In this document: one piece after another, positions 24,411-35,799 of the stretch | How the letters are laid out: every line of letters starts with the position of its first letter | How positions within the stretch are numbered: the stretch's first letter is position 1 | Source of the DNA: Sweltsa coloradensis | Taxonomy: Eukaryota > Arthropoda > Insecta > Plecoptera > Chloroperlidae | NCBI GenBank assembly: GCA_024449915.1 | Contig: JAMZAV010000317.1 | Span: 999,501 to 1,063,500 of the forward strand | DNA: 64,000 bases | Direction of reading: 5' to 3' | Made by a program: the position numbers and the translations under genes | Notes under the pieces: model-generated | Databases searched by the model: none | What the model was told of the DNA's origin: nothing | Seen by the model: only the letters and a program-made list of their open reading frames with translations

Positions 24411-25025
24411 AGGGCGACGGTCGTTCGCCCGCAGCCAAGCGCACGCGACTGCTTAGGCGACGAAACTCACGGCCCTGTATTCGCCTACCCGAGTTGGGGG
24501 GTTTTCAGCTATCTGCAAACGCCGCCCTGAAAGATTTATACTCTTGAAACTCGGTATATGACCTGACCTACCAAAAAAAAGTCACCTTGATCCGATAACC
24601 CGTTCTGTGTTAAAACAGTGCCTCAACATCGTTGAAAGAAAACCTTCCGGCTGGCTGGCAGGCTGGCTAGCTGGCTAGATGGGTAATTCTAACGGAGAGG
24701 AATAAGAGCCTACAGAGAAAACGTTACATCCTAGAACTATGAAACTTGGACCACACTTAGATGTACCTCAGACGCAGATACTTTTACTTTCAAAACCAAA
24801 ATCGGGTAACAGTGACCGGAGAAAAACAAAATTTTGTAAACTTGAAATTAAACATGATCTTATTACCATTATAACACATGGACTCCAGATAGCCATAACC
24901 TTGCATTGTTGTAGTTTGTTGATGATTGATGTCGATAAAACAAACGATGACTTCTATGTTTCAAGAGTGGGACCACAGTCATAAGGTATGCATAAAGGTT
25001 ATGACGGACAGAAAATTTATCTATT
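24411..25025. other. intron sequence with GCTGGCTG microsatellite
   Basis: A short GGCTGGCTGGCAGGCTGG run lies at about 24650-24680. No other supported feature. Confidence 0.5.
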
Positions 25026-25106
25026 TAAAAAGTGACTACACGGGGGATTGAACCCGTGACCTTAGCCGTCCGAGCTATGCTCTTACCAACTGAGCTATGC
25101 AGCCGC
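25026..25106 (-). mobile_element. tRNA-like SINE head, family 2
   Basis: On the minus strand GGCTGCATAGCTCAGTTGGTAAGAGC is a near-perfect acceptor plus D-arm, and GGTTCAATCCCCC is box B-like. The acceptor GGCTGCA can pair with TGTAGTC using G-U pairs. The anticodon arm is poor and the T-arm is a base too long, so a tRNA-derived repeat is more likely than a working tRNA. A related copy lies at 32.46 kb. Confidence 0.65.
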
Positions 25107-25319
25107 CAATTTAATTCTTACAAAAGACGAGTATAATGAACTATTTACTTTGATTTTGGTAAGAAATCGTTTCTTTATTTGCTTCACCCGAAATGTATTG
25201 ATATCTAGTTACATATTAAGTAAGTGAATCAAACTCCGTCTAAGTCATACATCCGAGAAAATTAGATGGAAAATTACATTTGTTATTTCCCTTTTTCTTT
25301 GAAGTAACGTTTACAAGTT

Positions 25320-25487
25320 AACCATTTTCGTGGTAAAAAAGTAAAAATTCTTCACTCAAAATCATAAAAAACATTACTTAGCCATTGATTTTTTTAAGTT
25401 CTCATAATTTACCAAATTCAATGGCCAAGCAATTTTTTTTTATGATTTTGAGTTTAAAATTTTTACTTTTTTACCACGAAAATGGTT
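25320..25487. repeat. long inverted repeat (MITE-like palindrome)
   Basis: AACCATTTTCGTGGTAAAAA at the left is mirrored by TTTTTACCACGAAAATGGTT at the right. The arms continue inward through CTCAAAATCATAAAA and TTTATGATTTTGAG, around a centre with CCATTGA/TCAATGG. Total length is 168 bp. Confidence 0.8.
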
Positions 25488-25749
25488 GGCTTGGCGCTCG
25501 TCAACAGGCGACATGATCTTACTTCTTTTCAATGCGAAACTAGAAAGGAAGAATGAAAAGATTGGCTCAAATTCTACATCTCACAACATTCACAGACGAA
25601 GACTTTTGAAGGAGAGCTTTGCTGCCGATTTTTTTTTTACAAATTTTTGTATTTGGGTGGGGGGGGGGATTAACATTACAATGATGAAACAATTTAAGAA
25701 AAGGTCAGGTTTTTTAAGATCATGATTTTTACTATACATAAGTAGTATA

Positions 25750-27650
25750 CAAGTATATTAACATGTGAATGAATTATTTCCATTAATATCTACTACGTTA
25801 TGTCAAATTTTCGTAACAGATATCTTTGTTGTGTTTGTTGTGTGTTTGTTTTAGTTTATTTGTGCATTAAAATGTCAATCCAAACACAACAATCAATATA
25901 ATATATGGCTCACATGTATACGAGCATTGCATATCTTGTTACATGCCAATGTAATATTTCCATTAATATCTGCTACTTTATATACAATTTTTGCAAAGGA
26001 TAATATCTTAAGTTCGTGCTTTAAAATTAAATATAATATGGGTACACTTGCATACGAGCATTGCAGTATTTAGTTACATGTTTATGAAATATTTTTAATA
26101 TTATCCACTAGATAATGTGAAATTTAAAAGTACGGATCTACTATGTTCGTGCATTAAACATTTCATCTTAACGAGAGAATCAACGTAATATGAGCACACA
26201 TGCATAAGAGAATTGCACTATCTAGTTACACGCCAATAAAATATTTCCATTATTATACGCCTCATTACGTAAAATTTTTGTTACGAATAAAATTAAATGT
26301 CCGTTATTATAAATCGTTCAAACACACATTTATTTTTTAACACATCCATACAAGCATTGCAGTATACAGTTTCATAAAATTGAAATATTTCCATTTTTAT
26401 CCACTACACTACATTATTAAAATTTTCGTTTCGGATATATTATGTTCGTGCATAAAAATCTCCAACCAAACACGACTATGAATTAATGTGGGCACACAAG
26501 CATACGAGATTTGCAGTAACTATAGTTACATGTTATTGACATAATTATATCATATATATCCATTATTATAATATGCTACATTGTTAAGATTTTCGTTACG
26601 GATAACTTATGCTCGTGCATTTAAATCTCCGTGCAAATACGACAATCAATTAAATTAGGCACACAAGCATACGAGCATTGCAATAACAAGTTACATGATA
26701 ATGACGTTATATATGCTACATTATTAAAATTTTCGTTACGGATATCATAATGTTCGTGCATTAAAATCTCCATCCAAATACGGCCGTCAATTTAATATGG
26801 GCTCACTTGCATACGAGCATTGCAGTAACAAGTTACGTGTTAATGATATATATCCATTATTATCCGCTGCATTATGTTAAGTTTTCGTTAAGGATATCTT
26901 CTGTTCGTTCATTAAAATCTCCAACCAAACACGACCTTTCAATTTAATATGGGCTCATTTGCGTACGAGCATTGCAGTAACTATTTACATGTTAATGACA
27001 TATCCATCCACTTTATTGTGTTCAGTTTTCGATACGAATATATCTTTTGTTCGTTCATTAAAATCTCCAACCAAACACGACCGTCAATTTAATATGGGCT
27101 CACTTGCATACGAGCATTGCAGTAACTAGTTACATGTTAAGATTATCCATTATTATCCGCTGCATTATGTTAAGTTTTCGTTACGGATATGTTCTGTTCG
27201 TTCATTAAAATCTCCCAAAAAAACACGACCATCAATTTAAATGGGGTCATTATACGGAAATTTCAGTAACTAGTTAAAGTTAAGATATATCTTATTTCAC
27301 TTTTATTATTTTTAAAATTTTCGTTACGATTTTTCGTTCGTTCATTAAAATCTCCCCAAAACAGACCCTCAATTAATTGGGTTACTTGCATTCGAGCATT
27401 GCAGTAACTAGTTAAATGTTAAGATATATCCATTATTATCTGCTGCACTATGTTAAGTTTGTTTCGGGTATCTTTTTTTTTCGTTATTAAAAACCCAACC
27501 AAAAACGACCTCAATTTTATTATGGGCTCCTTTCATACGAGCATTTCAGTTACTAGTAACATGTTAAGATATATCCATTATTATCCGCTGCATTATGTTG
27601 TTTTTGTTACGGATATGTCGTTTTCATTAAAAATTTCCCAAACCCACACG
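25750..27650. repeat. satellite array, ~150-bp monomer
   Basis: At least 12 diverged tandem monomers share CATACGAGCATTGCAGTAAC, CCATTATTATCCGCTGCATT, TTTTCGTTACGGATAT, TTCGT.CATTAAAATCTCC and TCAATTTAATATGGGCTCAC. Spacing between successive GAGCATTGCAGT motifs is mostly 141-167 bp. Sequence quality falls after about 27.2 kb. The array lies in the intron between gene B exons 2 and 3. Confidence 0.92.
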
Positions 27651-28149
27651 CCGCAATTTATGGGTACCATACTTTAAACCAAGGGCCCCATTCCCCTGGA
27701 ATGGCCCATCCAAAAATTAACGGAAAAAGTTTTTGATGGATGCACGGCAAATTCAAAAACGGGTTTTTATTTTTTAAAACTACTGAAAAAAGATATTTAA
27801 TCCCGGGATATGTTTTTCAATGTTTAATTTTATAATTTATGAATAAATGAAACATTGTAATGGGTTGTTTATATAGTCATTACTCATTATAGGCACTGTA
27901 GCAAAGATTATACTATGTGACAATAACTTCCCCCCACCCACCCCCACCCATAGGGTTAGGCATGTCTGTAATTTTTACGCGATAAATGTATGGACAGTGT
28001 GAACACCCGCGGATCAACGCCAGAATCAACAAGGCCGATTCAGAACAACTTTGAATTTACTATGTGTCCCGTTACTATAGGACGGCTCCAAAGTCACCGT
28101 TCACAAATTCCGAAGCCAAGAACTGATGGACTTAATTCCTAATCAGAAG

Positions 28150-28245
28150 TTTAAAAACTTCTGTCTATAACGGGAATCGAACCCTGGACCTTCAGTATTT
28201 GAAGTAGAGACGCTAACCACACGACCAACGAGCCACACTATACCA
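28150..28245 (-). mobile_element. tRNA-like SINE head
   Basis: On the minus strand GTGTGGCTCGTTGGTCGTGTGGTTAGCG precedes a perfect box B, GGTTCGATTCC. The cloverleaf is not convincing in the acceptor stem; read as a tRNA-derived repeat. Confidence 0.6.
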
Positions 28246-28410
28246 TTGCGGAGATTTGTATTATGTTCATACATCTCGAAAATCATTTGCAAAATTAATT
28301 TGTTTTTTTATTTCTCAATTTCATAAATTGGGAAACACTCCCGTAGGTGTAATAGATTTTTTTATAAATCATCTACAATGCACCAACAATACAGATGTTA
28401 AGAAGTTAAC

Positions 28411-28485
28411 CGTCCCGGTAGCTTAGGGGTAAAGCACTTGACCGGCAATCGGGAGACCGGGGTTCGATACTCCGCTATGATGGAT
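28411..28485 (+). mobile_element. tRNA-like SINE head
   Basis: CCCGGTAGCTTAGGGGTAAAGC (D-arm-like) is followed by ACCGGCAATCGGGAGACC and GGTTCGATAC, a near box B. No complete cloverleaf. Confidence 0.55.
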
Positions 28486-30004
28486 TTTGTAATTTCTGAG
28501 TTGATCTACATTAAAAAAATTTTTATTATTTATATCTGACAAAGTTATTAATATGTTAATTTATTATTTTAATTTCTTCATCGACTTTTTTTTTATTCTT
28601 ATAGTATTTCGAATTTACTTTTTTTATGATCTTGAGGGGAGGGAAGTTATTGTCACATAGTGTTATCTTTGTTACAGTGACCGTAATGACAATAAACAAC
28701 ACATTACAATCTTTTATTAAAATATTATATGATTCAACATTGAAAAGATCAGTATCCAAGGCGATAAATATACTGTTCAGTACGTTAAAACTACAAACCG
28801 TCAGTTTGAATTCCGCGCTGCCATGCCACACTCAAAAGACATCTTTGCTCGTTCAAATTGCCTTGAATCCCGAACATGGTGGTGACTCTAGGTACTAATG
28901 GTATCTCTATGGTCAATTTAATATGGGCTCACTTGCATACGAGCATTGCAGTAACTAGTTACATGTTAATGACATATATCTATTATTATCCGCTGCATTA
29001 TGTAAAGTTTTCGTTACGGATATGTTCTATTCGTTCATTAAAATCTCCAACCAAACACGACCGTCAATTTAATATGGGCTCACTTGCATACGAGCATTGC
29101 AGTAACTAGTTACATGTTAATGATATATTTCCATTATTATCCGCTACATTATGTAATGTTTTTGTTACTTATTTCTTATGATCGTGCATTAAAATCTTCA
29201 TGTGGTACTTGTATCCCCTACACCACTAAGAATTTAAAAAAAATTGAAATGATATTAAATTCTTCATTTTATCACTTTTCTATTGACATATGAAACATAT
29301 GCATAATATGCAATTCATATTGAATAATTTATAACTTTTTTTGTATGCTTGGGTTCACAATATGCTCGTATTATGCCTTTAAACAACAAAATTGTTCTCA
29401 ACTTCAACTAGCAGTATCTCAAGATACACTTTTTGAGACCCTGAATATATCGTGGATCTGAATATTATATACTGAATATTAAGATAGTCTCAATGTTTGT
29501 TTTTTTTAATTGAAGAGAATAGTTATCATGACGGAAGGGGGAGTTTTTTTTTTAATTTTATTTTAAATTTTATCTATTGATGTTTTATTTCAAAATTATT
29601 TGAAGAAAAAATTAGATTTTACCAACACTAAAACTAAAAAATCATAAAACGCCATCCAGATACAAATCACAAAAAAGCTCTGCAATACATCAATAGTTCA
29701 TTCCTTCAGGAAAAAATTAATTCAACATCAACTCTCTAGGACAAAATTTAGTCATGAAAAGCTTGGTTGCTAGATTCCTATTGTATTTACAATTGAAAAA
29801 TTAACAACAATGACATTTGAGTAAAAAATATTGTTTCATCTAAATAAATATGGACAGAACATATAACAATAACCAAACAATTCTAATGTTAATTGTTTTG
29901 ATTTTTTGTGCTAGGGGATACAATTACCTTAACACGACAATCAATATAAAGTGGGCTCACATGCATACGAGCTGCAGTATCTAGTTATAAAAATCATAAT
30001 AATT

Positions 30005-30255
30005 TTTGTGAGAAGTCTGCCTACTGCCCAGGGTGCAATTCCTGCCTCTGTTCAGGTGTCTAACAATGTATGTTACGGATAGGATTGTGAAAGGATGTCC
30101 TAGGATTGTTTTTAAGAGGACTCAATCTCTTACATTCGTATTCACGTCTGAGGAAACCTTGGAAAAACCTTCATGCAGGATTGCCGTCTCGACGGGATTT
30201 GAGCCCGGCACCTTCCGAATCAGAGTCGCGCACTTAACACTCGAGACAGAACTGT
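30005..30255 (-). mobile_element. tRNA-derived SINE, family 1, - copy
   Basis: Starts with CCAGGGTGCAATTCCTGCC and ends in a tRNA-like head (GACGGGATTTGAGCCCGG). Same body as the 19.15-kb copy (GAGGAAACCTTGGAAAAACC). It splits a satellite monomer. Confidence 0.75.
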
Positions 30256-30439
30256 TACATAATGGAATATTTCAATTATTATCCTCTAAATTATGTTTCA
30301 TTTTCGTTAATGATTTCTTATGTTCGTGCATTAAAATCTCCATCCAAACACGTCAATTAATATAATAATTGATTTGTATTGCATAACGTCTCATATAAAT
30401 GCACTAAGGCTATTCAAAACAATGAGTGGTGATAGATGA

Positions 30440-30780
30440 GGGTGAAGAGTGAATAGAAGGAAGTAGGTTTAACCCGATACCGGCACGTAACCTCCTACTT
30501 TCGAAAACTACCAAGGGCGTTGGTACGCCTGTACGTCCTTTCCCAAAGGACGGTGTAACCTTGACAGTGATATGGGTTCCTCTACTAACCCGGACTACCG
30601 AGCAGACGTAGCCGAGAACGAAGCCGTTACACTAGCCCTCGAACCCTTCATCTACTCTAGCCAGCGGTAAACGTGTTTTTCAGGGCAGAGCATTCACCTA
30701 CTCTCCCCCTGACTAGGCCCGAGGTTTCTAAACTTCCATGTTAGAGTGGGAACCGGCTAAGCGACCGCGGGTTAACCTTT
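30440..30780 (+). repeat. R-family dispersed repeat, copy R3
   Basis: Blocks GATACCGGCACGTAACCTCCTA, TAGCCAGCGGTAAACGTG, CTCTCCCCCTGACTAGG and AACCGGCTAAGCGACCGCGG occur, reverse-complemented and in the same relative order, at 37.69-38.42 kb. Function unknown. Confidence 0.65.
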
Positions 30781-31243
30781 GCTTAATATGGGCTCACATG
30801 CATATACGAGCATTTCATTATATAGTCACATGTAAGTGTTAATATTATTGTTCACTAAATTGTGTAAATTTAATCTATCTCATTAAAATCGTACATTACG
30901 AGATTTCCAGTATAATTATATCGCCTCGCACCTCTCCGCGGCTCGCACGACGAGGCGCGTGTCGTTTCTACAACTCACTACTATACTTCACTATTGCACC
31001 CTACTACCACATTGTCAATCATCAACCTGAAAATTAAATCAAATTAAAGTCTTTGTTGTATGAAACTGCCAATACCTACGACGATGGTCCACAAGGGGAC
31101 AGATAAAACAGATAAAACATCTGAGCTAATTTTTTTCAGGATAGCAAAATTATTGTTAGTCATCCAAAAATTGGCAATGGAAACTAGAACATAAAGCATT
31201 ATTTTGCCTTGTTGAAAACTGTGATTCTATCTAACCCCAACAG

Positions 31244-31485
31244 AAGTTCCGCTCGTTCCTGTTTGGCTGTCCCGGTCTGGACCTGGATGACGTGAACATC
31301 ACGTGTAAACACGAGAAGCTGGAGCTGAGGAAGGGGGCCGGCCTGGACTGTACCAGCAGAGGTCCCCCCTCACACCAAGGTCACCTTCCAGAGCTGCCCA
31401 CCAGGCTTCAAGCTCGCAGAGTCATACTCGGTCATCACGTGCAAATTTGGGGGCAAGTGGGACAATGAGATGTTCACTTGTGAAG
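31244..31485 (+). pseudogene. gene B exon 3: CCP-like domain with a 1-nt insertion
   Basis: 242 nt between CCCCAACAG and GTGAGA. It differs from gene A exon 3 by two substitutions and one inserted G at about 31361 (CAGCAGAGGTCCC against CAGCAGAGTCCC). The insertion shifts the frame after the third cysteine, so the last three cysteines are lost from the predicted product. Without the insertion it encodes the same six-cysteine module, with one conservative change (Asp to Glu near the end). Near identity to A stops at the exon edges. Either gene B is a pseudogene or the extra G, next to a C-run, is a sequence error. Confidence 0.85.
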
Positions 31486-31493
31486 GTGAGATA

Positions 31494-32078
31494 TATATAT
31501 ATATATATATAAACACATAATATATTATATTAATGTACTCGGTTTTTCGGTTACAATGCCACGTACATTTTCGTTGGGCCGACGTTTCGATGAAATTTCA
31601 CCCATCAACTTCAGGGCCAATACAACTAAAAATATGAAAAACCAAAACTACATAACTATTGATGAATACAGAACAAAACTGGAGAGAAAAAACAACAAAA
31701 GTCAACAAAAGAAATCACTGCACACATGACGAATTAATACAAATCAAAGAAAGTCATTGCAAAGCTTGTCGTTGCAAAGAAACAAGAAAGTCACTACATG
31801 TCCGACGTTCTGTTTTTCGTCATGGATAATGAAATATATCTGGCATTGAAAGTTGGAACCGAAAAACCGAGTAACAACACATCAGCCACGTAAACCTTCA
31901 AAAACATATATATATATATATATACATATGTTATGACGAAGGTTTTCGTAGACCGATTCTGATGTTGTATCGGGTTTTGGGGTTTTCGTCCACGCGTAGT
32001 GTTTATTAGGTGGTGGTACATACCTTTTAAAACAACGTTTCGCCGGAATGTCCTCCAGCATCTTAAGGTTTTTTTAAT

Positions 32079-32109
<31 letters not shown>

Positions 32110-32430
32110 GTGCGGGCGGCGAGTTATATAGAAATAGGTGGGCGGCGATTCATATTGATAAATATATACGGGTGGCAATTGAGAAACAAAATAGCACACT
32201 TACTCAATTAGGAACCTTATTAGTCCGGCTTCTTGTCATAGGGCCATATGGTTGTACTTTTGAAATGTTGATTAACAACAAAAAACCTTGATAATGTTGA
32301 CGTAGTACAGACGAAACGTCGGAGACGCCCAGGTTATGCCCGGTCATCTTATTCTCCGCACGCGGTTTTACCCAAAATCCTTGTTTTTATCCTGTGGCGC
32401 AAAACCTACAACAATACAATATATATGTAG
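31494..32430. mobile_element. Penelope-like element fragments among (TA)n tracts
   Basis: Three TA runs (31494-31511, about 31907-31925, about 32083-32109) flank sequence with inverted ends (CTCGGTTTTTCGGTTACAAT at 31539 and its complement near 31860). Two GACGTTTCG/GAAACGTC boxes (31581 and 32313) resemble the hammerhead-like motif found in Penelope LTRs. No RT or GIY-YIG domain is present. Assignment is tentative. Confidence 0.4.
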
Positions 32431-32454
32431 GTAATTTAGACAGAAATTACAAAA

Positions 32455-32525
32455 GTGACTACACCGGGGATCGAACCCGGGACCTTGGCTTTCCGGGCCA
32501 TGCTCTTACCAACTATTCCATCCAA
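32455..32525 (-). mobile_element. tRNA-like SINE head, family 2
   Basis: Reads AGTTGGTAAGAGCATGGCCC and then a perfect box B, GGTTCGATCCC, on the minus strand, with the same GTGTAGTCACTTTT end as the 25.03-kb copy. Confidence 0.65.
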
Positions 32526-32611
32526 TCTATTTGGATATAATAATAATAAAAAAAAAATAATAATAATAAATATTATACTAATCTATTAATACATATTTTT
32601 ATAAATTTCAG

Positions 32612-33630
32612 AAAAACCACCCGAAATTAGTACCACAATTAAAACCACAACGACGAAGAAAACAACTAAAGCAACCACCAAGAAACAACCACCGCCACCA
32701 ACAACAACACCCAAGAAAACAACAAACACAACTACAATTGCAACATCCAAACCAACTACTACAAACTCGACGACAAATGCGTCAACGGCTACTACATTGT
32801 ACATGGGTAACACTACTACGGCGACTAACTACACTGTTGTGGACACGACCACCTCCATAATATCAGCGAACACCAGCATGGTTTCAGCCAGCACCGTTGC
32901 TCCAAACGCATCAACTGCTGTTGCCACCGCACCAGCCCAAACCTCTTCTGCTCTTACCACTACCATGGCCCCGACCACTAACATGGATCCTACCACTACC
33001 GTGGCCCCTACCACAACCATGGCCCCTATCACTACCATGGCCCCTACCACTACCATGGCCCCTACCACTACCATGGCACCAATCACATATGCTAATGCTA
33101 CCAGGCCTTTGGATCCAACCACCACTGCTATCGTCACTACATCTCTCGCACTAACCACCTTCACGGCTCCTACTACTTCCGTGGCAGCTACAACTCCGAT
33201 GGAAACCAACACAGCGCCAGCTACGACGACCACAATTCCAGCTGCCACTTCCACCGCACCGACCACTTCTACTACAGCAGCACCCACTGAGAGTACAACA
33301 ACAACAACTACACCTCCCAAGACCGAATCATCTACTACCCCGACAACCAGCTCTGCAACAACGGCATCTGATACTCCAGTTTCTACCGCTGTTACAAGCT
33401 CGACGGATACAACAACAACAACCAGCATTCCAACAAACACAACCGCGACGACTACAACCATTCCTACAACAGCAACAACCGCTACAACAACCGCGACTAC
33501 CGGAACAACCGATACAACAAAGACTACAAGTACATCATCTACTGCTACAACAGCCACTGCTACAACAACCACTCCTAAAGCCTCAACCTATTCAACCTAT
33601 TCGTATACGTATTCGACGTATTTTGGCTAG
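32612..33630 (+). CDS. gene B exon 4: Thr-rich mucin-like region ending in a stop
   Basis: The exon starts after ATTTCAG in phase 1 (EKPPEISTTIKTTTTKK, matching EKPPEITT of A). It continues for about 339 codons of Thr/Ala/Pro-rich sequence, including a six-residue tandem repeat APTTTM at about 32985-33075, and ends at TAG 33628. A and C have a GTAAGT donor here; B instead reads STYSTYSYTYSTYFG and stops. No CTLD exons follow before gene C. B may encode a CCP-mucin protein without a lectin domain, or it has lost its 3' exons. With the exon 3 frameshift in place, this frame is not reached in the spliced message. Confidence 0.75.
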
Positions 33631-35298
33631 TAATGGTAGGCAAAGTAATTCTATGCTATTCTAGCATATATGATTAACTGAAATACACCGTTTTTAAGGT
33701 AGCACCACACCCCACGTATGTATACTTAATAATAATGTCCACAATAAGTACAATACATTTTTGTTTATGTTTGATTTGTCCAACAAACCTTTGTTAAAAA
33801 CTTGTTAGTGGGCTATACCAATGATGCAAAATAGTTTAAACTGTTTCTACAATTTAGGAAATGTTTAACTATCAATTCAAAATAACAAAAAACACAATAA
33901 CAAAATAAAGGATAGCTAAACAATAAGATACAATTAAACAATCACAAACAATTATACATTAATTCAATGTTGAAAAAGAAGTAAGAAGAAAATAAAATTA
34001 AGTAATAAGAACCAATGCAATCTCATAATATAACTAATTAAAGCAAACTGAACAAAAAGACCTCTAGCCATGCATTTTTTTAGTTCTAACAGCACTGAAT
34101 GAATCACAAAGGTAAGCCTATCACAAAACAGTGGCCGTATTTACGGTGTTGAAGGTGCGACAACTTCACACCTGATCAGTCAGGAGAAAAGCATTTCAAC
34201 AACAAATTTTAATAGTAAGAGTGAAAAATATCAGAATATGAATCGAGTCCACATCATGCGAGTCATTTATTCTACAGTTTACATAAAGTATTAATAAAAC
34301 AACTTACACAAGTACTTTAGCCAAGACAATTACAAGATAAGAGAAAATAATGAATTATAATCATTTTGCTCTTCAATTGAACAAAATCGAACTTCCTTGA
34401 ACAAAAAATGTACTCGGGTGTTTAGCCCCCATACCCCCCCCCCCCTGATGTAGGCCTATTTGTTATAGAATTCAACTTATCAATTTCACATCTGAAGCGG
34501 TGTTATAAGGGTATACGCGAGAATACCACGTATACCCCTCAGTATACCCCCCACCCGCAGGCCACCGCCACAAAAATAGAGTATGCGCTGTATACGGTGC
34601 AAATATGGATTTCTTGTTTCATGTGAGAAAATCCAATGCACAGTCAAAGAACACAATATATGTTTGCACAATTTAACACAATTTAACAATTATATTTTAA
34701 ATTTAATTTCCGGGGCTGTGCTCCCCAGACCCCTCATTGTACCCTATCATGTATACTTCTTATAGGGACAAGCGTATTCACATGAATGATGTTTGGATTA
34801 CACAACTGCACACCTGAGTATGAGTTGCAAAGCCACTACTGCCGCAAAATATTGTACAAATATATTTTGTCTTTAGTGTTAGTAAAATTGTGTGTAGATT
34901 GAAATAAACTTGTTTATTATACATCAAGATCCTATTAAAAAAATCCTATTCTTCCCATTGGATGTTGTATATTGTGATTCACGGACACTTTTATCCCAAT
35001 CGGTTGAAACTTGAAATACTTGTAAAAAGACTTCCATAAAAAAATAAAATGTGGATCTAAAAGAAGTGCTTGTACCCATCTACTTACTTACTGAATATAA
35101 AAAAGGTAACATTTTCCTTTGCTTGACTGTATGAATGAATCCAATGTTGTTTTATGGAATTTTCAATTTTATTTCAGTAAAAATATATTGATATTGAATC
35201 AATGTTTGTGTAAATTCCAATCGCCACAACAATATTAAGTATCGGACACTCAATCAATCATAGAGTCTTTGTTAAGAACGAACGTATTCGAATTATTA
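33631..35298 (+). other. gene B 3' flank
   Basis: AT-rich sequence with a C-run at 34433-34445. No CTLD exon, ORF or RNA signal recognised. Confidence 0.5.
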
Positions 35299-35799
35299 TT
35301 GGATGAGCATATAGCGAAGATATAAGATTCGCTTACCATGAGGAAAATTGCTTGCGTGTTTTTTTTTTTTGTTCCCTCTCTACCGTGAAAACAGCTATTG
35401 CGATCTTGATAAAATTATAAGGGGACCTTTCATATCTATTAACTTAGACCTGTAAATTTTTTTGATACAGTAAAAACAACATTTCTTATGAATATTGCAC
35501 TTTTTCGATTTTTACTACGGTATTTTGGTGATATTTGGAACTCGACTGGGCAAACTGTTACTCCGATCTTGATAAACCTTTATGGGAACGTTCGACATCA
35601 CTGAACTTATATATTTTTCGATTTTGGGACCAATCGAAGAAATGTTTCTAATACACATCGTCCTTGTAGGGCAACGAGAGGCCGATATGACAGCGCAGCG
35701 GTTCTCAGTCTCACTCTGACTCGCAGGCTTGCAGTCGGTGAAAACATCTATGGCTCATCCACCAATGCGACTGGAAAAAGCGTTTAGGAAGCGGCCTAG
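35299..35799 (+). mobile_element. Helentron-like element H2
   Basis: Starts TTGGATGAGC and ends GCTCATCCACCAATGCGACTGG...GCGGCCTAG before T. Strongly diverged from the other copies. Confidence 0.6.

Larger units (their letters stand above)
27651..28900. other. non-satellite block interrupting the satellite array
   Basis: Contains C-runs (27.93-27.95 kb), two tRNA-like SINE heads (separate entries) and small ORFs without recognisable similarity. The region 27.65-27.8 kb shows doubled bases typical of poor sequence reads. Confidence 0.5.
28905..30890. repeat. continuation of the 150-bp satellite, broken by insertions
   Basis: Two good tandem monomers at about 28905-29200 are followed by partial monomers at about 29925-30000, 30265-30365 and 30780-30890. 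The gaps between partial monomers hold a family-1 SINE (30.0-30.25 kb) and an R-family repeat (30.44-30.78 kb), so the array predates those insertions. Confidence 0.75.

Noticed and set aside
25026..25106. Functional tRNA gene on the minus strand
   Set aside because: The D-arm and acceptor are good but the anticodon arm does not fold and the T-arm is a base too long; related copies at 32.46 kb point to a SINE.
25750..27650. CRISPR-like direct repeats
   Set aside because: Repeats are tandem ~150-bp satellite monomers without unique spacers, in animal DNA.
32897..33154. Leu/Pro-rich 85-codon frame inside gene B exon 4
   Set aside because: Out-of-frame shadow of the mucin repeat.
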